From assembly GCA_035341855.1 (NCBI GenBank), contig DAOQWA010000004.1:62001-126000 (forward strand): a DNA stretch of 64,000 bases, read 5' to 3'. This stretch comes from QQVM01 sp035341855 (GTDB lineage Bacteria > Bacteroidota > Bacteroidia > AKYH767-A > 2013-40CM-41-45). The position numbers and the translations under genes were made by a program. The notes below the pieces were generated by a model, which saw only the letters and a program-made list of their open reading frames with translations, ran no database searches and was not told the DNA's origin. The stretch's first letter is position 1. Each line of letters begins with the position of its first letter. This document shows, piece after piece, positions 1-8,800 of the stretch.

Positions 1-2
1 TT

Positions 3-2570
3 AATCAAAGTGCCATTCTTTATGCAAATGATAATATACCGGTAGAACTCTCACAAGTTTTTATTTGGGATGTACCTAGTCCATATTCAGGTCCGGGTAC
101 TGCAAATTACTTGCAACAATTTCAAAGCTATAGGAATACTTTCGCCGGTGATCTTGGTCATCTGCTTGGCTATTCAGGCAGCGGAGGAGTTGCGGCAAGT
201 GTAAACGGACTTTGTGCAACAAATATTGATTACAGCCAATGTTACAGTGGTGTTTCGGGTTCATTCCAGAATGTTCCTGTTTATTCATGGAGTGTTGAAG
301 TTGTAACTCATGAACAAGGTCATCTACTTGGATCCAGACATACGCATGGTTGCGTTTGGAATGGAAACAATACTGCTATTGATGGCTGTGGTCCTTCTGC
401 AGGATATCCTTATGAAGGAAGTTGCTCCGGTGCGTCTGTCCCTTCAGGTGGAGGTACAATTATGAGTTATTGTCATTTAGCAGGTGTTGGAATAAATTTC
501 TCTCTCGGTTTCGGATCGCAGCCGGCAGCTGTAATATTGAATAAGTTCAACAGTTCATCCTGCTTATCTGCTTGTACAGGTGGAGGCTTTTGTAGTGCTG
601 CAACAGGTATGACAACGAACAATATTTCTAATTCTTCTGCAACATTTGATTGGATCTCGGTGAGTGGTGCGGTTCAATACAGAGTACAATATCGATTGAG
701 AGGGACATCTGTTTGGACTGTTGATTCTACTTCAACAAATTCGTATACCGTTTCCGGTTTAATACCCGGATCTGATTATGAATGGCAGGTTCAAACAGTA
801 TGTGCCAGTAATTCTGCTATTTATACTTCATTGATTTATTTTATTACAGTTCCGCTGGTATGTAATGCTCCTGTAGGCATGAGTACGACAAATGTTTCTT
901 CACAATCTGCTGTTTTTTCTTGGTCACCGGCAACTGCTGCTATTGGATATAACATTCAATACAGAGCCGTTGGTACTACATTATGGACGACAAGGAGTTC
1001 TGTTTTAAATTCTTACAATGCAAGTGGTTTAATCCCTAACACATATTATGAATGGCAGGTGCAAACGATTTGTGCAGGTGGTGGGACTTCAGGTCATGGT
1101 AACTTGGTCACATTTAATACTCTTGAAACCGGTGCATCAACCACAATAGTACTTCAGCCGGGGAGTGAATGTGGAAAGGATGCATTGCTTGGAAGTAATA
1201 TTCCGTCAGGAGAAAATATTCGTAATTTTGGTAATTCAGAAGAATTGAACGCATTGGCTTGGACTGCCGGTGGAGGTCCTTCTTTACATCGTTCACTAAT
1301 TGATTTTGATTTAAGTTTTATTCCGACAGGATCACTGGTGACTTCTGCCTATTTAAGTATGTATTGGAATCCAAGCGCAGGTAATCCCGGGCATTCAACA
1401 CTTTCTGGTCCTAACACTGCCTTACTAAGAAAGGTCACTTCACCTTGGTCTGAGAGCCAGGTTACATGGGTTAATCAACCGGGGACTGACAGCATAGGGC
1501 AGATTAATCTTGCTCCAAGCACCGGTGCTACAGATGATTATCTTAATATTGATGTAACTACTATGATACAGGATTTTGTGAACAATCCTAATTCGAATTA
1601 TGGAATGATGTTGCAACAAGAATCAGAAATTGCATATCGAAGTTTGGTATTCGCTTCAAGTGATCATCCGGTTGATAGTATTCGCCCTCGCTTAGAAATC
1701 ACATATTCTCCAAACGTTGAAGAGTGTTTAATTTTAAAATATGCCGGTTGTGAAGGTATTGATGCAGTAATTGGAAATTGTGTTCTTGCCGGCTATGACA
1801 CAAGCAATTTTGGATCTTCGCCTGAGTTTGATGCGTTGGCATGGACATTTAGCGGAACGATAACTGATCTGCGATCATTGATCTATTGGAATTTTTCTTC
1901 GATCCCTACAAACGCAATTGTAACTGATGCAAAGCTGACTTTGTATTGGAATCCGAATAGTTCTAATACAGGACATTCCATTACTTCCGGTTCAAACGAA
2001 GCTACAATAGTCAAAATCACAGATCCTTGGGATGAGAATGATGTAACATGGAACACTCAACCTGCAACTGACACGTTAAATCAAGCTTATGTTCCCATCA
2101 GTACAAGTCAGCAGCAAGATTTTGTTATCGATGTTTCAGCTCTGGTTCAGGATATGGTTGCCAACCCTGCTGATAATTATGGCATGATGCTTAAGTTATT
2201 GAATGAAACTTATTTCAGAAGCTTGATTTTTTGTTCAAGTGATCATCCGGATCCTGACAAGCATCCAAAAATCGAGGTATGTTACACAATTCCAACAAAT
2301 GTTTCTAAAATTAATAGTGATAGCGAGTTTGGAATGTATGTTGATTATTTGGCTGAGAGAACAATAGTTTCATCCAACAAGGACTTTGATAAAAGTACGC
2401 AGCTTAATGTTTACACTGTTGATGGTAAACTTTTAAATCAGTATGATGGACTAACGGGCAAAAAGTATTCTTTCAGCATAAGTGGTTGGAGCCCGGGAAT
2501 TTATTTTGTACAGATGGTGAGCAAGCTCGGAACAAACTCTGGTAAGATCGTTCTTCAAAAAGCACGTTAA
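3..2570 (+). CDS. Secreted reprolysin-like zinc metalloprotease, T9SS cargo (5' end outside window)
   Basis: The reading frame is open from the left edge (first whole codon at base 3), so the N-terminus and signal peptide lie upstream; the TTG at 111 is an internal codon. The zinc-binding signature HEQGHLLGSRH (HExxHxxGxxH, first His codon at 309) and a following Met-turn (TIMSYCH) mark a metzincin of the M12B/reprolysin type. Two fibronectin type III-like modules follow (about nt 590-1120, each with an EWQVQT-type strand). Then come two DNRLRE-type modules (about nt 1150-1710 and 1730-2290) sharing SLIDF/SLIYW, VTW and NYGMML motifs. The last ~80 residues look like a T9SS type A sorting domain ending in KIVLQKAR. 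The expected role is an extracellular or surface protease acting on proteins; its substrate cannot be read from the sequence. The family call is secure, the exact specificity unknown. Confidence 0.85.
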   Translation, partial: NQSAILYANDNIPVELSQVFIWDVPSPYSGPGTANYLQQFQSYRNTFAGDLGHLLGYSGSGGVAASVNGLCATNIDYSQCYSGVSGSFQNVPVYSWSVEVVTHEQGHLLGSRHTHGCVWNGNNTAIDGCGPSAGYPYEGSCSGASVPSGGGTIMSYCHLAGVGINFSLGFGSQPAAVILNKFNSSSCLSACTGGGFCSAATGMTTNNISNSSATFDWISVSGAVQYRVQYRLRGTSVWTVDSTSTNSYTVSGLIPGSDYEWQVQTVCASNSAIYTSLIYFITVPLVCNAPVGMSTTNVSSQSAVFSWSPATAAIGYNIQYRAVGTTLWTTRSSVLNSYNASGLIPNTYYEWQVQTICAGGGTSGHGNLVTFNTLETGASTTIVLQPGSECGKDALLGSNIPSGENIRNFGNSEELNALAWTAGGGPSLHRSLIDFDLSFIPTGSLVTSAYLSMYWNPSAGNPGHSTLSGPNTALLRKVTSPWSESQVTWVNQPGTDSIGQINLAPSTGATDDYLNIDVTTMIQDFVNNPNSNYGMMLQQESEIAYRSLVFASSDHPVDSIRPRLEITYSPNVEECLILKYAGCEGIDAVIGNCVLAGYDTSNFGSSPEFDALAWTFSGTITDLRSLIYWNFSSIPTNAIVTDAKLTLYWNPNSSNTGHSITSGSNEATIVKITDPWDENDVTWNTQPATDTLNQAYVPISTSQQQDFVIDVSALVQDMVANPADNYGMMLKLLNETYFRSLIFCSSDHPDPDKHPKIEVCYTIPTNVSKINSDSEFGMYVDYLAERTIVSSNKDFDKSTQLNVYTVDGKLLNQYDGLTGKKYSFSISGWSPGIYFVQMVSKLGTNSGKIVLQKAR

Positions 2571-2679
2571 GTTCGCAGCAGATTTATTTTTAAGTATTTA
2601 ACGAATTTATTTATTGAAATCTAATATGACCTAAATTGTCTTGTTTGATCATGTTTCAAAGGTGTTAAAGCGAATCCAT

Positions 2680-4110
2680 ATGAAAAATTTCTACAGAAAT
2701 TTAGCACGCAATGGCGCAATCATTTTTCTTTTTTTTATTTCAAGTGCGGCCTTTTCTACTGAGCCACCAATTAAATTCGGACCCGGGGATGAAATCAAAG
2801 TCTACGCAAATAACTTCTGCGAATTTTGGTCAAGAATATACATTAGTGAGGGAGTTGACTCTCTTGGAACTATTGCGTCAATTGGTATTGTGCCTTGCTA
2901 CCCACAGGGTGGTTCTTATGTCCATTATGATTCGATCATAGGTTTGCGAGAAGTATTATATTCAGATGTTGGGCAACAGTATTCCGGAATTCAAGATAGA
3001 AAAACAATTTGCTTCGGGAATGCTGAGCAAATATTCACATATAAGATTTCAATTGACCCGCAGTTTTCCTGGTGTGATACAACGATTCTTGAGCCTTCCT
3101 ATTCATATACATCAGATAGTATCGTAGATGCAAAAGTCTATCTGGACCAAATTGTTGTAATCCGTGCGACTGATTTAAGTACCAATTTTTTGATCTTTGA
3201 TTCTACTTTTACTACGATCCTGCATTCAGAACAATTGAATATGATTCCTAAACAAATGTTTATAGATTATTCAAACTGTAACATATTAGGGATGGATCAA
3301 AATGGCGCAATGGTCTTGAAGATATACGATCTTTCTAATTTGGGATTGATAAAGGATACTATATTGTTTCCCACTTACGAAGAACCTCTTAATTTTGAAA
3401 GCAGCACATTCTCTACCACCGTGGTTACGGAGCCGGGTGATACTTGCATAAGACTTACCAAATTTAACTGGTATTACAATACATTTTTTGATACAATTAT
3501 TTATTCAGGAAGTGGAGCTGGCGTTCAGTTTATGGAAGGAGGAGTCTTTAATTTTCAACCAAAGTCAGATAGTAGCGGACTGGGTATGGACAAACAAGTC
3601 TTTGTTTATAATTATAACACGCAAAGGGTGATAGGCATTTATCACATTAATAAGAAGCTTCGCGTACTAAGCAATCCCGGAGATGGTTACAATTCTTTTC
3701 AATATGTATTTGCTATCCCCGATTCCGCTCAGATTGGAAAGTATTATGTTTACACTTCATATTCCTATTATTTATTAGATTCCGGATACGTACCGGAAAA
3801 TACTGTTTTGTTTAATGCAGATTTTCGGTGTTCAATATCCGTTGATGAACAAGAAGACAGTAATATAAAGTGGAGTACATTTCCGAATCCTACAAATGGA
3901 AACATTAATCTGACTGCATCAGGCTTGATGTGTGGGAAAGATTATACAATTGATGTTCTTGACGCTTATGGAAGAATTATGCATCAGGAAATAATTCATG
4001 CTAAAATGAATATGACCTTACCCGTTGAAAACTATAAAGCAGGAATTTATTTTATCCGCATCCATACCCAAAGAGGTATGGTTTCACAGAAATTCTTAAA
4101 GCTGGATTGA
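2680..4110 (+). CDS. Secreted protein of unknown function with T9SS type A sorting domain
   Basis: I chose the ATG at 2680 because it opens a clear signal peptide (MKNFYRNLARNG followed by a hydrophobic run ending in SSAAFS). The in-frame TTG at 2641 would put 13 extra residues before it. The mature region of about 370 residues is rich in aromatic residues and short beta-type segments and shows no motif I recognise. The C-terminus (FPNPTNGNINL... GIYFIRIHTQRG... KFLKLD) is a typical type A T9SS sorting domain, so the protein should be exported across the outer membrane and processed or attached at the surface. It follows the metalloprotease on the same strand by 109 bases and converges with cyanophycinase, leaving only 5 bases between the stops. 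Function unknown. Confidence 0.75.
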   Translation: MKNFYRNLARNGAIIFLFFISSAAFSTEPPIKFGPGDEIKVYANNFCEFWSRIYISEGVDSLGTIASIGIVPCYPQGGSYVHYDSIIGLREVLYSDVGQQYSGIQDRKTICFGNAEQIFTYKISIDPQFSWCDTTILEPSYSYTSDSIVDAKVYLDQIVVIRATDLSTNFLIFDSTFTTILHSEQLNMIPKQMFIDYSNCNILGMDQNGAMVLKIYDLSNLGLIKDTILFPTYEEPLNFESSTFSTTVVTEPGDTCIRLTKFNWYYNTFFDTIIYSGSGAGVQFMEGGVFNFQPKSDSSGLGMDKQVFVYNYNTQRVIGIYHINKKLRVLSNPGDGYNSFQYVFAIPDSAQIGKYYVYTSYSYYLLDSGYVPENTVLFNADFRCSISVDEQEDSNIKWSTFPNPTNGNINLTASGLMCGKDYTIDVLDAYGRIMHQEIIHAKMNMTLPVENYKAGIYFIRIHTQRGMVSQKFLKLD

Positions 4111-4115
4111 AATTA

Positions 4116-4985
4116 TTATCTGTTCTCTACTGATTCGGCAAAGAACTTTCTATCCTTAAGATCATAGTAATTTCCTTTGGCCATCACATGTACTACCAAA
4201 TGTTCGATCGAGATAGGGGATCCTTCTTTTAGGTCGGCAATATTTGAATGGCGGATATGGTGTCCATCTAAAATAATAACGAGCCCGGATCCTATTGCCT
4301 CCATGAAACGCCCTTCAGTCACCAATACTCCTGTATCTTCACCAAGTCCAATACCTGTACAGGAAGGGTTAGCTGCCACTGCTTGTGCCAGTCTTCCGAA
4401 CCTGCCACGTGTTACAAAGTGTGAATCAATGATCACGTCTTTCATGAATGCAAGACCGGTGGTGATTTTCACTTCTCCTTTCAAAAGAGCTTGTGTGCTG
4501 CTTCCCTGATAAATCATTGTGTTTGACATAGCCATCGCACCGGCACTCGTTCCGGCAATGACAAATTCACTCTCATTGAAATACCTTTCGGATAATATTT
4601 CTAAAAAACTAGTCCCTCCAAACAGAGATGATAGTCTTAGCTGATTGCCACCGCTGATCATTACCCCGTCACATTTGCTAATGCGGTCAACCATCTCCTG
4701 TGATTGAACCTGATCACGGGTACGGATGTCCATGTGATGAACGTTCTTGCATCCGAGCTTGTTGAATGCATCAAGGTAATTTTGTCCTACCTCATCCGGT
4801 ATAGATGAAGCACTCGTGATTACTTCAATATTAGCTTCGTGACCACCGGTTTCCTGAACAATTCTGCTCAGGATTTGCATTTCAAAAAAATTGAGATTGT
4901 TTTTCTGGTGGAAGTTGGGTTCTGATTCGGTTCCTTTATCTTCACTTCCGCCTATCGCGATCAGCTTTCCTTTGGGAATAAGCAT
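4116..4985 (-). CDS. cphB: Cyanophycinase (peptidase family S51)
   Basis: Hydrolyses cyanophycin (multi-L-arginyl-poly-L-aspartate) to beta-Asp-Arg dipeptides. The protein starts MLIPKGKLIAIGGSEDKG, the usual family N-terminus. It has the oxyanion/binding segment SGGNQLRL (residues 111-118), the nucleophile elbow GTSAG with Ser147, and a conserved DSHF with His189. The ATG at 4985 gives 289 aa, normal for the family. A longer frame reaches 5099, but its 38 extra residues do not resemble the family and a TAnnTTTG promoter element lies inside that stretch. It is usually an intracellular enzyme in bacteria that also make the polymer, and cphA lies in the same window at 13734-16391, which supports the call. 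Unusually, the pair is split by a giant surface-protein gene. Confidence 0.9.
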   Translation of the reverse strand: MLIPKGKLIAIGGSEDKGTESEPNFHQKNNLNFFEMQILSRIVQETGGHEANIEVITSASSIPDEVGQNYLDAFNKLGCKNVHHMDIRTRDQVQSQEMVDRISKCDGVMISGGNQLRLSSLFGGTSFLEILSERYFNESEFVIAGTSAGAMAMSNTMIYQGSSTQALLKGEVKITTGLAFMKDVIIDSHFVTRGRFGRLAQAVAANPSCTGIGLGEDTGVLVTEGRFMEAIGSGLVIILDGHHIRHSNIADLKEGSPISIEHLVVHVMAKGNYYDLKDRKFFAESVENR

Positions 4986-5047
4986 ATTTTGACTGTTGGT
5001 TTTAATTTTAGGATAATTCCCCCCGCAGCGATGAAAATTCGCGATTG

Positions 5048-5055
5048 CAAAGATA
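5048..5055 (-). promoter_or_regulatory. Candidate -7 promoter element upstream of cphB
   Basis: On the minus strand the sequence reads TATCTTTG, an exact match to the Bacteroidota -7 consensus TAnnTTTG, about 62 bases before the chosen cphB start at 4985. No well-spaced upstream TTTG is visible, so this is a partial promoter match only. Its position argues against the longer cphB start at 5099. Confidence 0.35.
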
Positions 5056-5126
5056 GAAAAGCAATTTAGCAATAAGCCTCCTTTCACCTTATTTTTCAAC
5101 GTTTATTTACACAGCTTTTAGAATAA

Positions 5127-5240
5127 ATGGAAAATTTTGCAAAAAAGACCATTCTAAGCAGCATTCTATCACTATCGATGCTTGGTTTTACTTGTATAAG
5201 CAATTCGGAGCCAATTATTAATGAACTATACAAGTTTTAA
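5127..5240 (+). CDS. Doubtful small ORF with signal-like N-terminus (37 aa)
   Basis: ATG at 5127 opens MENFAKKTILSSILSLSMLG, a short basic segment followed by a hydrophobic run and a cysteine (GFTC), then only 15 more residues to a TAA. It looks like a signal peptide or lipoprotein leader without a mature domain, although GFTC is not a good lipobox. It could be a tiny membrane peptide, the remnant of a lost secreted protein, or chance. It is divergent from cphB. No ribosome-binding site helps the decision. Confidence 0.2.
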   Translation: MENFAKKTILSSILSLSMLGFTCISNSEPIINELYKF

Positions 5241-5809
5241 AGACATTGGATCTTTGATTTAGGTTTGAATAAGTTATTTTGGAGTATTTCTAGAGCCTTA
5301 GAGTATTTTGTTGTACAGATTAATTTTTTACATTTTCAATATGAGTTGATTTTATATTTATATTAGTAGTTGGATTGAATAAATTCAGATTCACTTTTCT
5401 GCGTTTTCAATTTATGTGGTGCTGTATCACGTAAAGTTGAATTTACGAACTTATTTTGGGCATGACACATACACAATTCAAATTATATGTCACATGGAAC
5501 ACAACACCTACTCTTCTGACTATGCCACTAATCGGGTGACGACTTTATTTTCGAATGAAGAAGTCGAAAAATTAGTTTCAAGTTGAGCCAATTTTTTTAT
5601 TTGGTTTCTCATCAAAATTGTATTGACCTTATAGTATAGTTTGCCTTGGAAGAGGGGAGTATATCTAATATTTATTCTCTGTTTCCGGTAGATTAATTAC
5701 AACTGTTTACCATGAATCAAGGCTGCATATTTATACGAAAAGGACTAAGTGGAATTTTACAAAATTGTTTTCTGATTATATTATTTAACAAAAACCAAAA
5801 TAAACTGCA

Positions 5810-8800
5810 ATGAAAAAAAATTACAACCTTGTTAAAATAAGCATTGCTTCATTACTTACTTTGATTTTTGCTGCTTCAACCATTGCGATGCGGGCTCAAT
5901 CCTGTAATCAGGTAGAGATTCTCTATAAATCATCAGAATGTTTTGAGAAGCGTCAGGGATCAGCCGGAACAGGGGGCGGAAGCACATGCGTGGAAATTGC
6001 AGTATGTGTTAATCAACCCTATCAATATTCTTCATCTGTAACCGGTATTGGCTGGACCTATAACTGGACTGTAACCGGACCAACTGCAGTTGTTATTAAT
6101 CCCAATAATACATCTGCTGATATAAATATTACATGGCCTCAGGTAGGGGTATTTACCTTAACACTCACGGCAACAGATGGAGCGGGTAATGTGTTTACTT
6201 ATTGTTTGAAAGTAAATGTGAAAGATAAACCTATAGCTAATTTTTCATTTGCACCCAATAATGTTTGTGAGGGTAGTACCATTTTTTTTACCAATACGAC
6301 TACTTATAGCGGTACTGGCGTAGCATATTCCTGGGATTTCGGAGACCCTTCTTCAGGGGCAAATAATTACAGTACAACTACCGATCCTCTCCATACTTAC
6401 AATGCTGCCGGAACATATACTGTAACATTAATAGCTTATAGTTTTACAAGTTCCGGTGGCGGAACACAGCCGCCAGATCGACCAACAATAACTGCTTGTT
6501 GTTCTGATACTATTACCATGCAGGTAGTTATAATTCCCGGCTCTATAACAATAGAGTGTATCAGTACTGTTTGTGCGGGAGACACTGCAACCTATACTGC
6601 TGTAGGATGCGCTAATCCGATATGGCTACCTCCTGTGGGAGGAACAATTCTAAATCAAACTGCAAACACAGTTACAATTGTATGGGGAAATGGAAACCCG
6701 CAAGGACAGATACTTGCACAGTGCCCCGGTGGATGTATTGCTACTGTATCTGTACCGATTATTCCATCGAATCCGATTATTGTAGGGAATGCTACCCCTT
6801 GTATTTTTTCTACCACTTCTTATTCGTTACCTGTCTTACCCGGTACTATTTATACCTGGACATTGACAAATATCACTACCGCAACGAATCATAATAGTAT
6901 GCTAAATACATATCCGGATAATAATACAGTTTGGATTGACTGGTCTCCTCCTGCGGCTACTCCGGGTACTTATGTCTTAAGCATTAATCTCACTAATAAT
7001 CATATTTGTTGTAACAGCAATGGTTCGCTTACGATTAATCCAGGTCAGGAGTTTGAAGCATTTTTAGATCAGACTGTTTGTACCGGCCCTTCCGGTGCCA
7101 GTCTTTTTGTAATTCCCGGAACCGGCACATTTAACTGGACAGTTTTGCCACCCAATGCAGGTGTGTCGCCACTATCGGGAACCGGAACAACATTCAACCC
7201 TGTTTTTGCCAACGCAGGAAATTATACAGTACAGGTTACAGAAACAGGAAACAATTATTGCAATAGCGGTATTTCTAATCCGCAACAAATTCAAGTGACT
7301 GTGGTAGGAACTCCGGCTCCGGGTACTATCAACGGGCCAACCACTGTTTGTAGTGGCTCAAGTTATTCCTATAGCATGAGTACCAATGCACCGGACGGCT
7401 ATCATTATGAATGGTCTATTTCAAGTGGAACGGGGAGCTTCCAACCGGGGAGCCTGACAACTGCTACAGGTAATAGTGCAACCATATTATGGACTGCTTT
7501 ACCGGGAACTATTTCTGTGGTATTACAGCGAAATGGAGTTCCACCTTGCCCTACGACTCCGGTTACATTAAATGTAATGCAGGCAACAGTTGGCAGCATA
7601 AGCGGTCCTTTGAGTGTTTGTGTAGACGGAACAGGATCATATACTTTGTCCGGCGGCAACTTGCCAGCTGATGAAGTAATCACATGGTCATTAGCTGCTC
7701 CTTTTTCTAGTATGGGTACAATTATTTCCGGACAAGGAACGAATTCGATAATCATCCTTTGGCATGGTCAACCAAGTGTGGGACCATGGGGACCGGTAAC
7801 TATAAATGCTTCGACAGGTTGCGGGAATGCAGTGCCACTTTTAGGTGTTATGATTTACCCAAAATTCTCTTTTACAATTACCAAGACCGGATCGGATATT
7901 TGCCAACCCGGTGGAGTAAACTTGTCAGTAACCGGTGCGCCATCAGGCTCAACCTATTCATGGACTTTGCCCGGAGGACCGGGACCAAATACTCCTTCTA
8001 TTACTAATATTGGCACGGCCGGCAGTTATGCTGTGACTGTAACAAAAGGTGGTTGTTCTTTCACCCAACAGTATGTAGTAGATGATCCATTTGCTATTGC
8101 TCCTGTAACCTGTGGAGTAGGAACCTGTAGCGCACAAGACTCAACAAATCAATTGTTAGGCGTACAGATATTAAAACCTTTGGTTGGAACCTTTACGTAT
8201 CAATGGTATAGCGGAATTTTTCCGGCCGGAACACTGATATCAGGAGCCAACGCTGCAAATTATACTACACCCACGCATGGTGACTATTATGTGGTAGTTA
8301 CATATGGCACATGTTCAAAACATGTAAGTTTTGAAGTAAGTAAAGTTTGCTGCCCTGATGTCAACAATCCACAAATCAGCAGCGTAGTTAGAAACACTTG
8401 CAATTCCTATACTTTTACCGGAACGACAGCTAATCCATTCGGTGCACCAATAACCTGGTATTTTGGTGATGGCACTACAGCACCGGGAACCTCCGGTGTA
8501 CCAATTACTCACGATTATGCTCTTGCAGGTGAATATTGTGTCACCTTTTGTGTAGGACCGCCATCTCCTAACACAACCAATTGTTCGGGTAATTGTGTTA
8601 GCACAAATGTAACTGTGCCGATTGAAGCAGCTTTTAATTATACTCTTGGATGTAATGGCTGTTTAAGTGTTACCAATGCATCAATAGCAATAACCAGCAA
8701 CCCCAGCTTCGTCACTTATTTCTGGGATTTTGGTGATGGCAACACTTCTGTTGCGGAAAACCCGGGGATTCATTGTTATGCCATTCCAGGGACATATACT

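Larger units (their letters stand above)
4986..5809. other. Gene-poor spacer of about 0.8 kb between cphB and the giant surface-protein gene
   Basis: This AT-rich stretch holds the cphB promoter element and leader, a doubtful 37-codon frame (5127-5240) and a short inverted repeat (arms CGTAAA at 5430-5435 and TTTACG at 5442-5447). I see no tRNA, obvious structured RNA, transposase remnant or terminator. The right-hand part must contain the promoter and leader of the 5810 gene, but I could not point to a convincing TAnnTTTG element there. The spacer is much longer than any other in the window. Confidence 0.5.

Noticed and set aside
5430..5447. Inverted repeat CGTAAA/TTTACG as possible operator or terminator
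   Set aside because: Only six pairs, no T-tract, and no gene end or promoter in the right position.
5494..5634. A 30-codon frame (MEHNTYSSDY...) that, read through a TGA at 5584-5586, continues into a hydrophobic stretch to 5634
   Set aside because: Requires stop readthrough or a sequencing error, has no start signal or known relative, and such short frames are expected by chance in AT-rich DNA.
8012..8035. TTGGCACGG followed by TTATGCT resembling a sigma-54 promoter
   Set aside because: Lies inside the coding region of the giant protein, spacing and the second half do not fit, and no gene starts downstream.
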